Positions 1 to 6,057 of a stretch of DNA of 6,057 bases are shown piece after piece. This stretch comes from Nitrososphaerales archaeon TH5895 (lineage in GTDB: Archaea; Thermoproteota; Nitrososphaeria; Nitrososphaerales; Nitrososphaeraceae). Numbering within the stretch: position 1 is the stretch's first letter; the number at the start of each line of letters is the position of its first letter. The notes beneath the pieces were generated by a model. The model was not told where the DNA came from. It did no database searches and was given only the letters and a program-made list of their open reading frames with translations. Made by a program: the position numbers and the translations under genes. The DNA lies in assembly GCA_014523695.1 (NCBI GenBank), contig JAATVS010000543.1:1-6057 (forward strand), read 5' to 3'.

Positions 1-2416
1 CGTCAAGAAGAAATAGCGAATCTGTGTCACCACCCACTATTTCAAAACTAATTGATTCTGCGATTTTCTGCATTTTAGATAAGCTGTATCTACCATATGC
101 GGTAATGAGCTCAGCTACTCTGATATCATAATACTTGAAGCGTTCATCACCGAACAGTCCGTATCCGCCATTTATTAGTATCTTGAGTCCTTGCTGCATT
201 ACAGTATTTTCAAGCTGTTTTTGTCTAGCTCTTTCTGCTCTAAATTCCCTTAATTTCTGTGGGAATGCTCCATCCTTCCTCTTACAAATCCAATATCCTT
301 TGTCTAATACTTCTGATGGAACTTTCGCCTCTTCCGTGTCCGTGCAACATTCACAATTAATGGTTTCAAAGGAAATGTTGTGCAAGATCGCCATCGTAGG
401 ATACAAGCTCACTGCGTCAACAATCATGAGATTGTGGTATACACCCTTCTTGGACTCAATTACTTTGCCTCCTATGTAGTCATGTCCTCTAAGATCAGAA
501 GTTGAGAATATTTTTGTTGGTGCAAAGCCCATAATTGCAAAAACATTTGACCACCAAGCAGAAATTGTGGAATGACATACCTGTTCAAGATTGAGTCCGG
601 TTAGCTGTGATATCGCCTCCATTAGCCGCAAGACTTGGCCGTTATTGATATTTGACAAATTCATTACAAGTTCAGCATCCCTCAGAACATACTCCCTCTG
701 TAGATCGATAGATTGTGAATGAATATTCTGGCCTTTTACATATTCGAGCTTTCCTTTGGCAAGTAGGGCAGTTGCCACGTCGTTGAGCCCTAAAGATCTA
801 TATCTGTAATCAAAAACTGAAGCTTTGATAATTTTATTTCTGAATACCTTGCAAAGATCTACGTGAAAACGGCCTTCGATAAATGGTAACCCTTTACCGT
901 TATACCCAATTATAGAGAGGAGGCTATTTTTGATGCACCTTTCATTTAGAACTGTTAAATCTGAATCGACACCATTTGTCTGTTCAGTTCCCATGGTATT
1001 CCAACCTGCCGACAATGGATATTGAGTTATCTTCTCCGTAACATCTTGTAGGAGCAGTCGTTCTGAGTTGTCAAAATCAGCTATATGTAGTGTCTTTCTC
1101 TTACCTTGGTTGTCAACAAATGAAGCAGCATAAATTAGCTTCTCTCCATTTGTATCAGTATTCCATTCCAAATCAAAGGCGACATAATTATTGAGTAATT
1201 CACTATTTTGGCTGGATACAACAGAAATATACCCATTATCCCTCCCAATAGTATCTCCACTTGCTCCACTATCTCCATCCCGTGAAAACTGAGAGTGATT
1301 TTGTATGCTTTCGAGTAGAGCTATTTGTTGTTCAGTGGAGGTTGTTGTTGTTGTACCTCCTATCTCCACTCCGGCTACATTACCGGCAGCTTTGCACCCA
1401 GCAGCAGCTTGCTTTAGTGGAGATGGTGGAGATGATGGAGGTGTTCTAGTTATCCTCATAAAAGAAGTGTTTCTCTTCTTTTTGTCCCCACTAGTCTGCC
1501 TGCTTATACTAATATTAATTCCCAGACCATCACGAAGGTTAGATAGTATTGGTTTTAGCTTTTTAGTCAAGGAATTCGGCGCTTTGGGCCAGGCCTTGCT
1601 ATTGATAATATCTATATTATGCGCATGAGCAACTTTGTTTAAATATTCCAATACTAAGGACGTGGGACTCTGCCAACAAGCTTCGCGTCCTTCAATATAC
1701 CAGCTATCTACAAATTTAATTACCACTTGAGCTAACAGATGATTTTCGATTGCCTCAATATTCTGAATCCCGATATTTTCACGGTAGGCATTGACAAATT
1801 CCATCGGCGGGTACCCCATTGCCCTAGCTATCGCCTCACCCCAAACCTCAAAATCTGCCATTCGATCCAATTTGGTTAGCCTTATCTCGGGCTTGATTTC
1901 CGATGCCTTAACTAGCACATCCAAAATGTACCCGAAAAGCTTAGGCCTTAATTCTTCAAAATCAGCTTCAACCGCGGTTTCTTCCTTTCTTTGATCATCA
2001 GGTGGCCGCTCAAGCTCAACTATTATGCTACGATCAAGAGCATCTGGCTCTGTCAACCAATTATTTATTCCGCTTATCATTATGCAGCGTTTGTAATCGT
2101 AGATTGTGTCATCATCGTTGGTGTAGAGTGTTCTCTTACTGTTACCCGCTCCAGTTACGGCCTTACAAACTTCATCTGAAAACCATGGAGGAAGGTATTT
2201 CACATTGTCATATATGGCAAGGTAATTATGATACATCTGCTGTACGAACTCTGCCTTTTCATTTGGAATATTGTTGACCTCGATTCTGTCCGGGTCTACG
2301 AGTCGCTTTTGGTATTTGCAAAAAGTCGTCTTTAAACCACCTTTCTCCCCATGAACAATAGCTATAGGATGTGGTATATCTGGAATTAGTAACGCTACAG
2401 TCCAAACTTTAAGACT
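1..2416 (-). CDS. Helicase ATPase core fused to family B DNA polymerase; 3' end outside window, start dependent on frameshift
   Basis: One uninterrupted frame of about 805 codons runs off the window. The first ATG is at 2236, after Walker A, with no GTG or TTG earlier, so entry by frameshift is expected. The helicase part has Walker A GEKGGLKTT (2324-2350), Walker B AIYDN (2204-2218), a sensor ISGINNW (about 2057-2080) and an arginine-finger-like D-R-S (2027-2035). It belongs to the SF3/AAA+-like helicases that accompany Prim-pol. A low-complexity Pro/Ser/Ala/Gly/Thr linker (about 1190-1445) follows. The PolB part shows Exo I FDLEW (D and E at 1166-1174), probable Exo II DSD (959-967), Exo III YVLRD (677-691), a YIGG motif (467-478), motif A DAVSLYPTM (392-418), motif B KILINGGYG (about 158-184) and motif C GDTDS (17-31). 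All catalytic acids are present, so proofreading and polymerisation look intact. A C-E-C-C cluster with a later cysteine suggests a metal knuckle between motifs A and B. The thumb is outside the window. Confidence 0.9.
1252..1433. repeat. Cluster of CTCCAC/GTGGAG repeats in the helicase-polymerase linker
   Basis: Six copies of the hexamer CTCCAC or its complement lie within about 180 bases: plus-sense at 1255, 1264 and 1364, complement at 1335, 1417 and 1426. TATCTCCACT is repeated exactly at 1252-1261 and 1361-1370, and its inverse AGTGGAGAT occurs at 1416-1424. The copies are read in three different codon phases (S-G-D, then V-E-I, then S-P in the protein), so the conservation is at the DNA level and does not come from a protein repeat. 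They may be binding sites, or they may reflect slippage in an unconstrained linker. Confidence 0.5.
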
Positions 2417-4095
2417 CTAGCGGCGAGATTCTTAATTTGCATCAGATCTAAGTACTGATCAAATATATCCGAAGGATATTCTCTGCTTGGCATCACCTGG
2501 GCTTTTTGGTTAAATCTGGTAAATAGTGCAGCATCCGACATCTTTGAAATACTCCAAGTGGCAGACGTTATCTTGATAACATCCCATTCAGAGTTTCCAA
2601 AATCGTAATATATCTCCCTATTCTTTGCGCCCCATGTTACCCTCAGTCCTAACGTACGTTCTTGTCCCGAAAATAGGGCCTGTGCATGTATTACGCGAAT
2701 GGCATTGTTGACTGATTCGGAGCCGGCAACTTTCTCACCCTTGGTACTATCAAAGTATGATTTGCTTATATAATACTCGAATTTTTTACTTTGAATTGGC
2801 ATTATCTCTACGTGGCTCGTAACTTTAATCAGTACATTTGGCATTCCATATTGATCCTTGAAGAAGAGTAGCGTATTTTCTTTGACTAGCTGAATGAGGA
2901 GATTAGCAGATTTGCTGGCTTTGGGTTCGGTGCCATTACTATCATTACCATCACCATCGTCATCTTGACTAATGACTTGCAATAGACTTTGTAAAGCCTT
3001 ATTAGCGGTTGCCCCATCTCCATTATGAAGTAGTGTAAACACCTCCCAGACTTGGGACTTGGCCTTCAGTTCTTCTCCATTTAGGCCCTTCATGTAGGTG
3101 TTTTTTAGAACGTCTAGCCTGCTAATTTTTTCTTCGTCCTTTGTAGAGTCACATAAAGCATCTATGATTTCTTTAGCACTTGGTAAAGACACCCTATTCT
3201 TAAATAACAAACCAGCAATTCCAAAAATCATTTCATCTCTGCTGCCGGCTCGATAGTGTTTCCTCAATACAGAAACTACCTCCTTAACCTTTGAGCCTTC
3301 AAGATTCTTGAATAGTGAATTTTCGGCTCGATTCCTTACTGATATATCACCTTCGCCTGCATCACCATTATTATCATTAGATGTACGGAATAGCTGGACT
3401 AACTTGGTTATCTGCTCCCTCGACAGAGCGACTGGTGTAACCTCATTTATGAACTCGTACCGTTTTCCACTTGCATGTACTGAAGGAGGAACAATTATGT
3501 ATCCTCCCTCAGCCTTCAGTTTGATCTCAGAATGACTGCCGTTTCCTCTCCATAAAGTTGCAGTTCGAATGCAATTATCATTACCAATAAATTCAAGAGG
3601 ATTTACACGTAAAATGATGTGCCTGCCGCATGAGCCCCCAGTTCTTGTCTGCATCGTATTCCGTATAGCGTCTGCAATCTGAGGATCGTTTAAGCCTGCA
3701 ATCATATGATCAAAATGATTCTGTGCTACTTCTCCGTCGATATCAAAAGCAATTATGCCTAAAACAGCTCCCGTTAAAATCGCGATATTGCAATCTTCTT
3801 TGCCTTGGAAGCGTCGTTGAACATCTTCGAGAGTCTGAGGTTGCGATTGCAATTCACCCCATGTGCCATATCCTCTTGCGCTCTTTCCATCTGCATTTTT
3901 GGAGGATGTTTCATTATCGTTATTCAATACTTCAGCGACTTGTTGTCCGGGTTTCGGTATTGGTATTACGTTTAGATCCTGAGCATGGTAGTTAAGTGCG
4001 TCTTCAAGACGATGCGATCTATCAGGGGCGATATTTGCAGATTGGGGTAAATTCTTTAGCACGTCTTCAGGCTGTCTATCGGTTCTTTCAGTCAC
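2395..4095 (-). CDS. Bifunctional DNA primase/polymerase (Prim-pol) with PriCT-like domain and helicase N-terminal region; ends at a frameshift
   Basis: This 566-residue frame starts at GTG. Residues about 30-220 form a Prim-pol domain: N103-IAILTG, the metal-binding IAFDID with D118 and D120, RTGGSCGRH with H159, and E190-IKLKAEGGYIIVPPSVH. An acidic, Asn/Gly-rich linker (about 236-252) leads to a helical PriCT-like domain (about 260-350; YRAGSRDEMIFGIAGLLFKN). A second Asp/Gly/Asn linker (377-396) precedes residues 397-566. Their end (ALFTRFNQKAQVMPSREYPS, then DIFDQYLDLMQIK) matches the segment that comes just before the ATPase core in archaeal element helicases. The protein then stops abruptly after VLKFGL, before any Walker A. 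The expected continuation, VWTVALLIPDIPHP, is in the -1 frame. As read, it would make primers, and possibly gap-filling DNA, but lack ATPase activity. The complete gene is probably this frame joined to the downstream one. Confidence 0.93.
   Translation of the reverse strand: MTERTDRQPEDVLKNLPQSANIAPDRSHRLEDALNYHAQDLNVIPIPKPGQQVAEVLNNDNETSSKNADGKSARGYGTWGELQSQPQTLEDVQRRFQGKEDCNIAILTGAVLGIIAFDIDGEVAQNHFDHMIAGLNDPQIADAIRNTMQTRTGGSCGRHIILRVNPLEFIGNDNCIRTATLWRGNGSHSEIKLKAEGGYIIVPPSVHASGKRYEFINEVTPVALSREQITKLVQLFRTSNDNNGDAGEGDISVRNRAENSLFKNLEGSKVKEVVSVLRKHYRAGSRDEMIFGIAGLLFKNRVSLPSAKEIIDALCDSTKDEEKISRLDVLKNTYMKGLNGEELKAKSQVWEVFTLLHNGDGATANKALQSLLQVISQDDDGDGNDSNGTEPKASKSANLLIQLVKENTLLFFKDQYGMPNVLIKVTSHVEIMPIQSKKFEYYISKSYFDSTKGEKVAGSESVNNAIRVIHAQALFSGQERTLGLRVTWGAKNREIYYDFGNSEWDVIKITSATWSISKMSDAALFTRFNQKAQVMPSREYPSDIFDQYLDLMQIKNLAARVLKFGL
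2407..2413 (-). other. Frame junction: candidate -1 slippage heptamer or one-base deletion
   Basis: In the coding sense this reads C TTA AAG in the primase frame. The primase frame ends at a TAG (2395-2397), and the -1 frame is closed by a TAG at 2417-2419, so the change of frame must happen between these points. A slip of one base back at TTA AAG gives V-L-K then V-W-T-V-A-L-L-I-P-D, which restores the expected helicase sequence. AAG to AAA re-pairing suits a single lysine tRNA, whereas TTA to CTT re-pairs poorly, so the heptamer is only partly canonical. One extra base, for example AAAA in place of AAA, would restore the same protein. No convincing stimulatory hairpin is visible just downstream. 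Confidence 0.6.
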
Positions 4096-4101
4096 ACGAA
4101 G

Positions 4102-4110
4102 TCTCCTCCT
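4102..4110 (-). promoter_or_regulatory. Strong Shine-Dalgarno for the primase gene
   Basis: AGGAGGAGA in the coding sense lies 6 bases before the GTG at 4095-4093, in the 16-base gap after the AbrB-like stop. It is complementary to the usual 16S rRNA 3' end. It decides the GTG start: the first in-frame ATG is residue 131, inside the Prim-pol domain, so using it would destroy the domain. This is the only strong ribosome binding site I see in the window, and it suggests that translation of the primase-polymerase unit is efficient. Confidence 0.85.
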
Positions 4111-4111
4111 T

Positions 4112-4297
4112 CTACAGTTCAGCCTTTTCGATGAGTAACTGATTATTCAAAATTTTACATTTTACATAATCTCCTTTAGTAAAGTTTAATCTTGAAACAA
4201 ATTCTTTGGGGAGCACCAAAATAAAGGTTGAATTTCCATGAATCGTCTGAACCTTTCGAAGTTCCGTTTGATTTGTGGTATTGTCTATTGAATCCAT
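4112..4297 (-). CDS. AbrB/MazE/SpoVT-type small DNA-binding protein
   Basis: This is a 61-residue protein when started at the ATG at 4297. A TTG at 4321 would add eight residues (MCLYKEYS) that do not belong to the fold, so the ATG is preferred; neither start has a convincing Shine-Dalgarno, which would fit a leaderless archaeal transcript. After a short polar N-terminus, the segment LRKVQTIHGNSTFILVLPKE, then FVSRLNFTKGDYVKCKIL and LLIEKAEL, gives the swapped-hairpin AbrB pattern: a strand, the LPKE turn, a short helix, a GD turn and a final strand. Archaeal versions typically read R-K-V-Q...G-S-T...LPK...GD. Such proteins are dimeric transcription regulators or antitoxins. No toxin gene is adjacent, so a regulator of the replication operon is more likely. 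The primase gene begins 16 bases after its stop, so the two are almost certainly cotranscribed. Confidence 0.85.
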   Translation of the reverse strand: MDSIDNTTNQTELRKVQTIHGNSTFILVLPKEFVSRLNFTKGDYVKCKILNNQLLIEKAEL

Positions 4298-4318
4298 ACT
4301 GTATTCTTTGTATAGACA
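4282..4318. promoter_or_regulatory. Dyad symmetry over the start codon of the AbrB-like gene (candidate operator)
   Basis: TGTCTAT at 4282-4288 pairs with ATAGACA at 4312-4318, and ATACTGTAT at 4296-4304 is itself a palindrome. Both are centred on the same base, 4300. With the A/T pairs at 4291-4292 and 4308-4309, 13 of the 18 mirrored positions are complementary. The symmetry sits on the ATG at 4297-4295. AbrB-fold proteins bind as dimers and often repress their own genes, so an autoregulatory operator is a reasonable guess. A weak RNA hairpin hiding the start is another possibility. Confidence 0.4.
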
Positions 4319-4490
4319 CAATAAGAGAACTATTAGCCCGAAAATGAGCAGACAGGAATCAAAGGAGTCTATTGGTTAACAGCATACAGTGTTAGCTATT
4401 ATTTGTAATGAGCATGAATTAGAAATAGTTGGAAGCAGTTTTGGACTATCGCATTTCTATGAGGGGGGGGTATTATTTTCGCTCTTATTT
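4298..4490. other. Intergenic region between the TOPRIM gene and the AbrB-like gene
   Basis: This 193-base gap holds no supported gene on either strand. It contains a run of eight G on the plus strand (4463-4470, eight C in the transcript sense) just after the TOPRIM stop. I see no hairpin followed by a T tract that would mark a clear terminator. Being the largest gap in the window, it probably carries the promoter of the AbrB-primase-polymerase genes. A CTTATT sequence about 23-28 bases before the ATG at 4297 could serve as a weak TATA box for a leaderless transcript, but it is a poor match. The right end of the dyad symmetry described separately lies inside it. Confidence 0.5.
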
Positions 4491-5609
4491 TCAGCTTGCT
4501 GAATTTTCAGCACTATTATCTTCTATGTCTTCCTCTTCATAATGCTGGGATGTCACTTTGAACTTTGGTAGCTCCCAAATTTCAGAAATCTTATCGTCCA
4601 ACATTTTCATTTCATCATATTGAGCCAATGTCTCGGTAAGTTTTTCCATGTTCTTTTTCTTTTGTTCTTGTACGTCAAGGAAGCCGTCCACCTTTTCTTG
4701 ACTTGTCTTGATAGCGGTTTCAATTTCTGGGGTACCGTCCTCAGCGAGATCCATAATATACCGCACCAACTTTTTTGTTGCCTTAGGGAGGAGATCAGAT
4801 TTCTCCTTTGAGTATCTTTCCGGTAATGATATAGCACGATTGTAATTCCTTGTTGGGAATATTTCCTTAAGTCTTGACATTATGTATTCCCAAAACCTTT
4901 CATCGCCGACCTGTGCAAGAATAGCGTCTATTTCGACACGCCTGTCCTTTAGGAATTGAATGTCTACGTTTTTGAACCTCTTATCTTCTGCAACCTTGTT
5001 TTCAACTGTCCTAATTAATTTTATATTAGTTGCATCTGCAGTCAGAAAATTTCTATTTAAGCCAAAATATTCTAACGTCGTTTCATCAACACCAATCCAA
5101 GGCATGTCTTTCGTAGAGAGTGATGCAATATTTATTCCGGTCAGGTCATAGTCTGTCATGATAGCGACATTAGCACCGGAACTTTTGGCCACAGTCATCA
5201 GATCTTTGCCGTATTCGGTTAGATAGCCTCGAGTATTCACCATCGCAATATCATACTTGTCTGCATACTCAGTAAGTACTTCAGGAACTCCCTCCTTCTC
5301 TATAAATATAATATCAGTACCCTTTCCGGCTAAATCCTCTATCGAATCAAAGGCAACGCTGGTCCATGTGCCGTCAAAATATAACTCAGCCCTCACTCCC
5401 GCAATTATTCCTAAATCTTCTCTCTTTATACCATACTTGTTACAGATTTTACTGATTAACTTTTTGAAATAATCTCTAGTAACGACTGCTCGAATTACTC
5501 CATCTCTAACCGAAGCTTCCATCACAGGAAGGAATAGATACCAAGCAGTATTCAGAGTCCACCTATTCTTGTTTGTTCCCGCTTTTTTTGATGCCGTGGA
5601 AGCAGTCAT
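4491..5609 (-). CDS. Spo11/topoisomerase VI A-like protein with TOPRIM domain
   Basis: This 372-residue protein is close to the usual length of Top6A. The ATG at 5609 overlaps the upstream stop as ATGA, implying translational coupling; a GAGAGG sequence lies about a dozen bases upstream. Residues 60-80 (REDLGIIAGVRAELYFDG) match the conserved Spo11/Top6A segment linking the winged-helix (5Y-CAP) domain to TOPRIM. TOPRIM metal ligands follow: E104 in IFIEKEGV, and D153/D155 in MTDYDLTGI, equivalent to the DxD of Top6A. Known family members cut DNA as dimers through a winged-helix tyrosine. The only plausible candidate here is Y47 in VVTRDYFKK, just 16 residues before REDL, so the winged helix looks shortened and the tyrosine assignment is uncertain. 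Residues 300-345 are lysine/glutamate-rich and probably coiled, and the tail is acidic (EEEDIEDNSAENSAS). It may be a topoisomerase or nuclease of the element, or a TOPRIM protein that has lost cleavage activity. Confidence 0.75.
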   Translation of the reverse strand: MTASTASKKAGTNKNRWTLNTAWYLFLPVMEASVRDGVIRAVVTRDYFKKLISKICNKYGIKREDLGIIAGVRAELYFDGTWTSVAFDSIEDLAGKGTDIIFIEKEGVPEVLTEYADKYDIAMVNTRGYLTEYGKDLMTVAKSSGANVAIMTDYDLTGINIASLSTKDMPWIGVDETTLEYFGLNRNFLTADATNIKLIRTVENKVAEDKRFKNVDIQFLKDRRVEIDAILAQVGDERFWEYIMSRLKEIFPTRNYNRAISLPERYSKEKSDLLPKATKKLVRYIMDLAEDGTPEIETAIKTSQEKVDGFLDVQEQKKKNMEKLTETLAQYDEMKMLDDKISEIWELPKFKVTSQHYEEEDIEDNSAENSAS

Positions 5610-6057
5610 CGTCTTGGAAGCCCTCTCTGTTCTACGAGAAATTTCCTCAGCAAATCCTCAATCCTGGTTTTTTTACCAAAATTGAGATTGTGTCTTTTTA
5701 TTGTGGAACGTTTGAACGGATCTCGAAATTTCCAACCAGCAGCATGATATGTTTGAACCCCTGAAGCCATCTTACCCACAGCTTCTATAATCGTAGTTAT
5801 AAACGGTCTTGTTTCAATACGTGATTTATCCTGACCATGTGGATCTCGTCTCGGAGTAACTAAATTTGCAACTACAAGACATGGTAATTTTCCCTGAGCG
5901 TGAATCAAATTAAACTTATGCGCTTCAAGAACTTCAATAATATCTTTTGCAATGTGACGCTCATATTTTTCATCTTGCCACGAATATTCACCCTCAAAGA
6001 TGTTGCCATTTTCTTTTGGAGAAATAGAATAATTAACTGCACCTATAAAGACAGTTC
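5606..6057 (-). CDS. C-terminal part of an unidentified protein, possibly a topoisomerase VI B-like (transducer) subunit; N-terminus outside window
   Basis: The frame is open from the window edge to a TGA at 5606-5608, about 149 codons. An internal TTG at 5908 is a possible start, but the frame continues upstream without a stop, so the gene is best read as a 3' fragment. The visible protein is basic at its end (finishing ...EQRGLPRR) and has no membrane segment. The stretch LPCLVVANLVTP, followed by a G-Q-D-K-S-R-I loop and a helix (PFITTIIEAV), resembles the strand, lysine loop and helix of type IIB topoisomerase B-subunit transducer domains, where a conserved lysine senses bound ATP. The GHKL ATP-binding motifs would lie off the window, so this cannot be confirmed. 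The gene overlaps the next one by four bases (ATGA), and that next gene is Top6A-like; top6B-top6A order is common for topoisomerase VI. A coding gene here is near certain, but the B-subunit identity is a weak inference. It could be an unrelated element protein. Confidence 0.6.
   Translation of the reverse strand, partial: TVFIGAVNYSISPKENGNIFEGEYSWQDEKYERHIAKDIIEVLEAHKFNLIHAQGKLPCLVVANLVTPRRDPHGQDKSRIETRPFITTIIEAVGKMASGVQTYHAAGWKFRDPFKRSTIKRHNLNFGKKTRIEDLLRKFLVEQRGLPRR

Noticed and set aside
135..479. 114-codon plus-strand open frame
   Set aside because: It lies opposite PolB motifs A and B and shows no family features; it is the antisense shadow of a conserved gene.
1305..1628. 107-codon plus-strand frame with hydrophobic stretches, like a small membrane protein
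   Set aside because: It lies opposite the helicase end and linker; its hydrophobic look comes from reading the low-complexity linker backwards, and no start signal is evident.
1..2236. Separate helicase-PolB gene starting at the ATG at 2236
   Set aside because: This start lies after Walker A and would remove the nucleotide-binding loop while keeping Walker B and the sensor; no good ribosome binding site was seen. A frame change at about 2410 explains the data better.
2936..2965. CAT/CATCAC-rich stretch as a possible microsatellite or regulatory repeat
   Set aside because: It encodes the Asp/Asn/Gly-rich linker of the primase (residues about 377-388), and a similar linker occurs near 3355-3385; protein-level low complexity explains it.
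4112..4297. Toxin-antitoxin module based on the AbrB/MazE-like fold
   Set aside because: No small toxin gene follows; the next gene is the primase, so a regulator role fits better.
4112..4321. Longer AbrB-like protein from a TTG at 4321
   Set aside because: The extra residues (MCLYKEYS) are not part of the AbrB fold, and an ATG is available at 4297.
4607..4837. 76-codon minus-strand frame inside the TOPRIM gene
   Set aside because: It is an alternative frame within a well-supported gene, with basic, composition-driven sequence and no independent ribosome binding site.

Overview
All the genes I can support read on the minus strand, so the biological order runs from position 6057 down to position 1. 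The window looks like the replication module of an archaeal mobile element (virus, plasmid or integrated element). The grounds are an archaeo-eukaryotic type primase-polymerase (Prim-pol), an archaeal-type family B DNA polymerase, a Spo11/topoisomerase VI A-like protein, an AbrB-type small DNA-binding protein, and a strong Shine-Dalgarno sequence with GTG start use. The primase, helicase and PolB block resembles what I know from Thaumarchaeota/Nitrososphaeria-type archaea. That placement is inference from family resemblance, not a database result.

Layout. (1) 6057-5606: the 3' part of a gene whose start lies outside the window. Its end is weakly reminiscent of a topoisomerase VI B transducer domain. 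(2) 5609-4491: a 372-residue protein with a Spo11/Top6A-like middle and a TOPRIM domain, joined to gene 1 by an ATGA start/stop overlap. (3) 4490-4298: a gap with no gene. It holds a run of eight G and, at its end, a dyad symmetry centred on the next start codon. (4) 4297-4112: a 61-residue AbrB/MazE-fold protein. (5) 4095-2395: a Prim-pol primase with a PriCT-like helical domain and the N-terminal part of a helicase, placed 16 bases after gene 4 behind a near-perfect Shine-Dalgarno. (6) 2416-1, continuing off the window: the helicase ATPase core fused through a low-complexity linker to a family B DNA polymerase. It carries exonuclease motifs and polymerase motifs A, B and C; the thumb lies outside the window.

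The central oddity is the junction of 5 and 6. The helicase domain is split across two reading frames: its N-terminal part is in the primase frame and its Walker A part is in the -1 frame. The -1 frame has no ATG, GTG or TTG before Walker A. Both frames are open together only within about 20 bases, and that stretch contains C TTA AAG. If a -1 ribosomal slip occurs there, or if a base was lost from the sequence, the product is one protein of more than 1,360 residues carrying primase, helicase, proofreading exonuclease and DNA polymerase. That would be most of a replisome in one chain, next to a putative two-subunit type IIB topoisomerase-like pair.

Together, the primase would prime, the helicase unwind, PolB extend, the topoisomerase-like pair handle topology, and the AbrB-like protein probably regulate the operon. 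This functional picture is inference.
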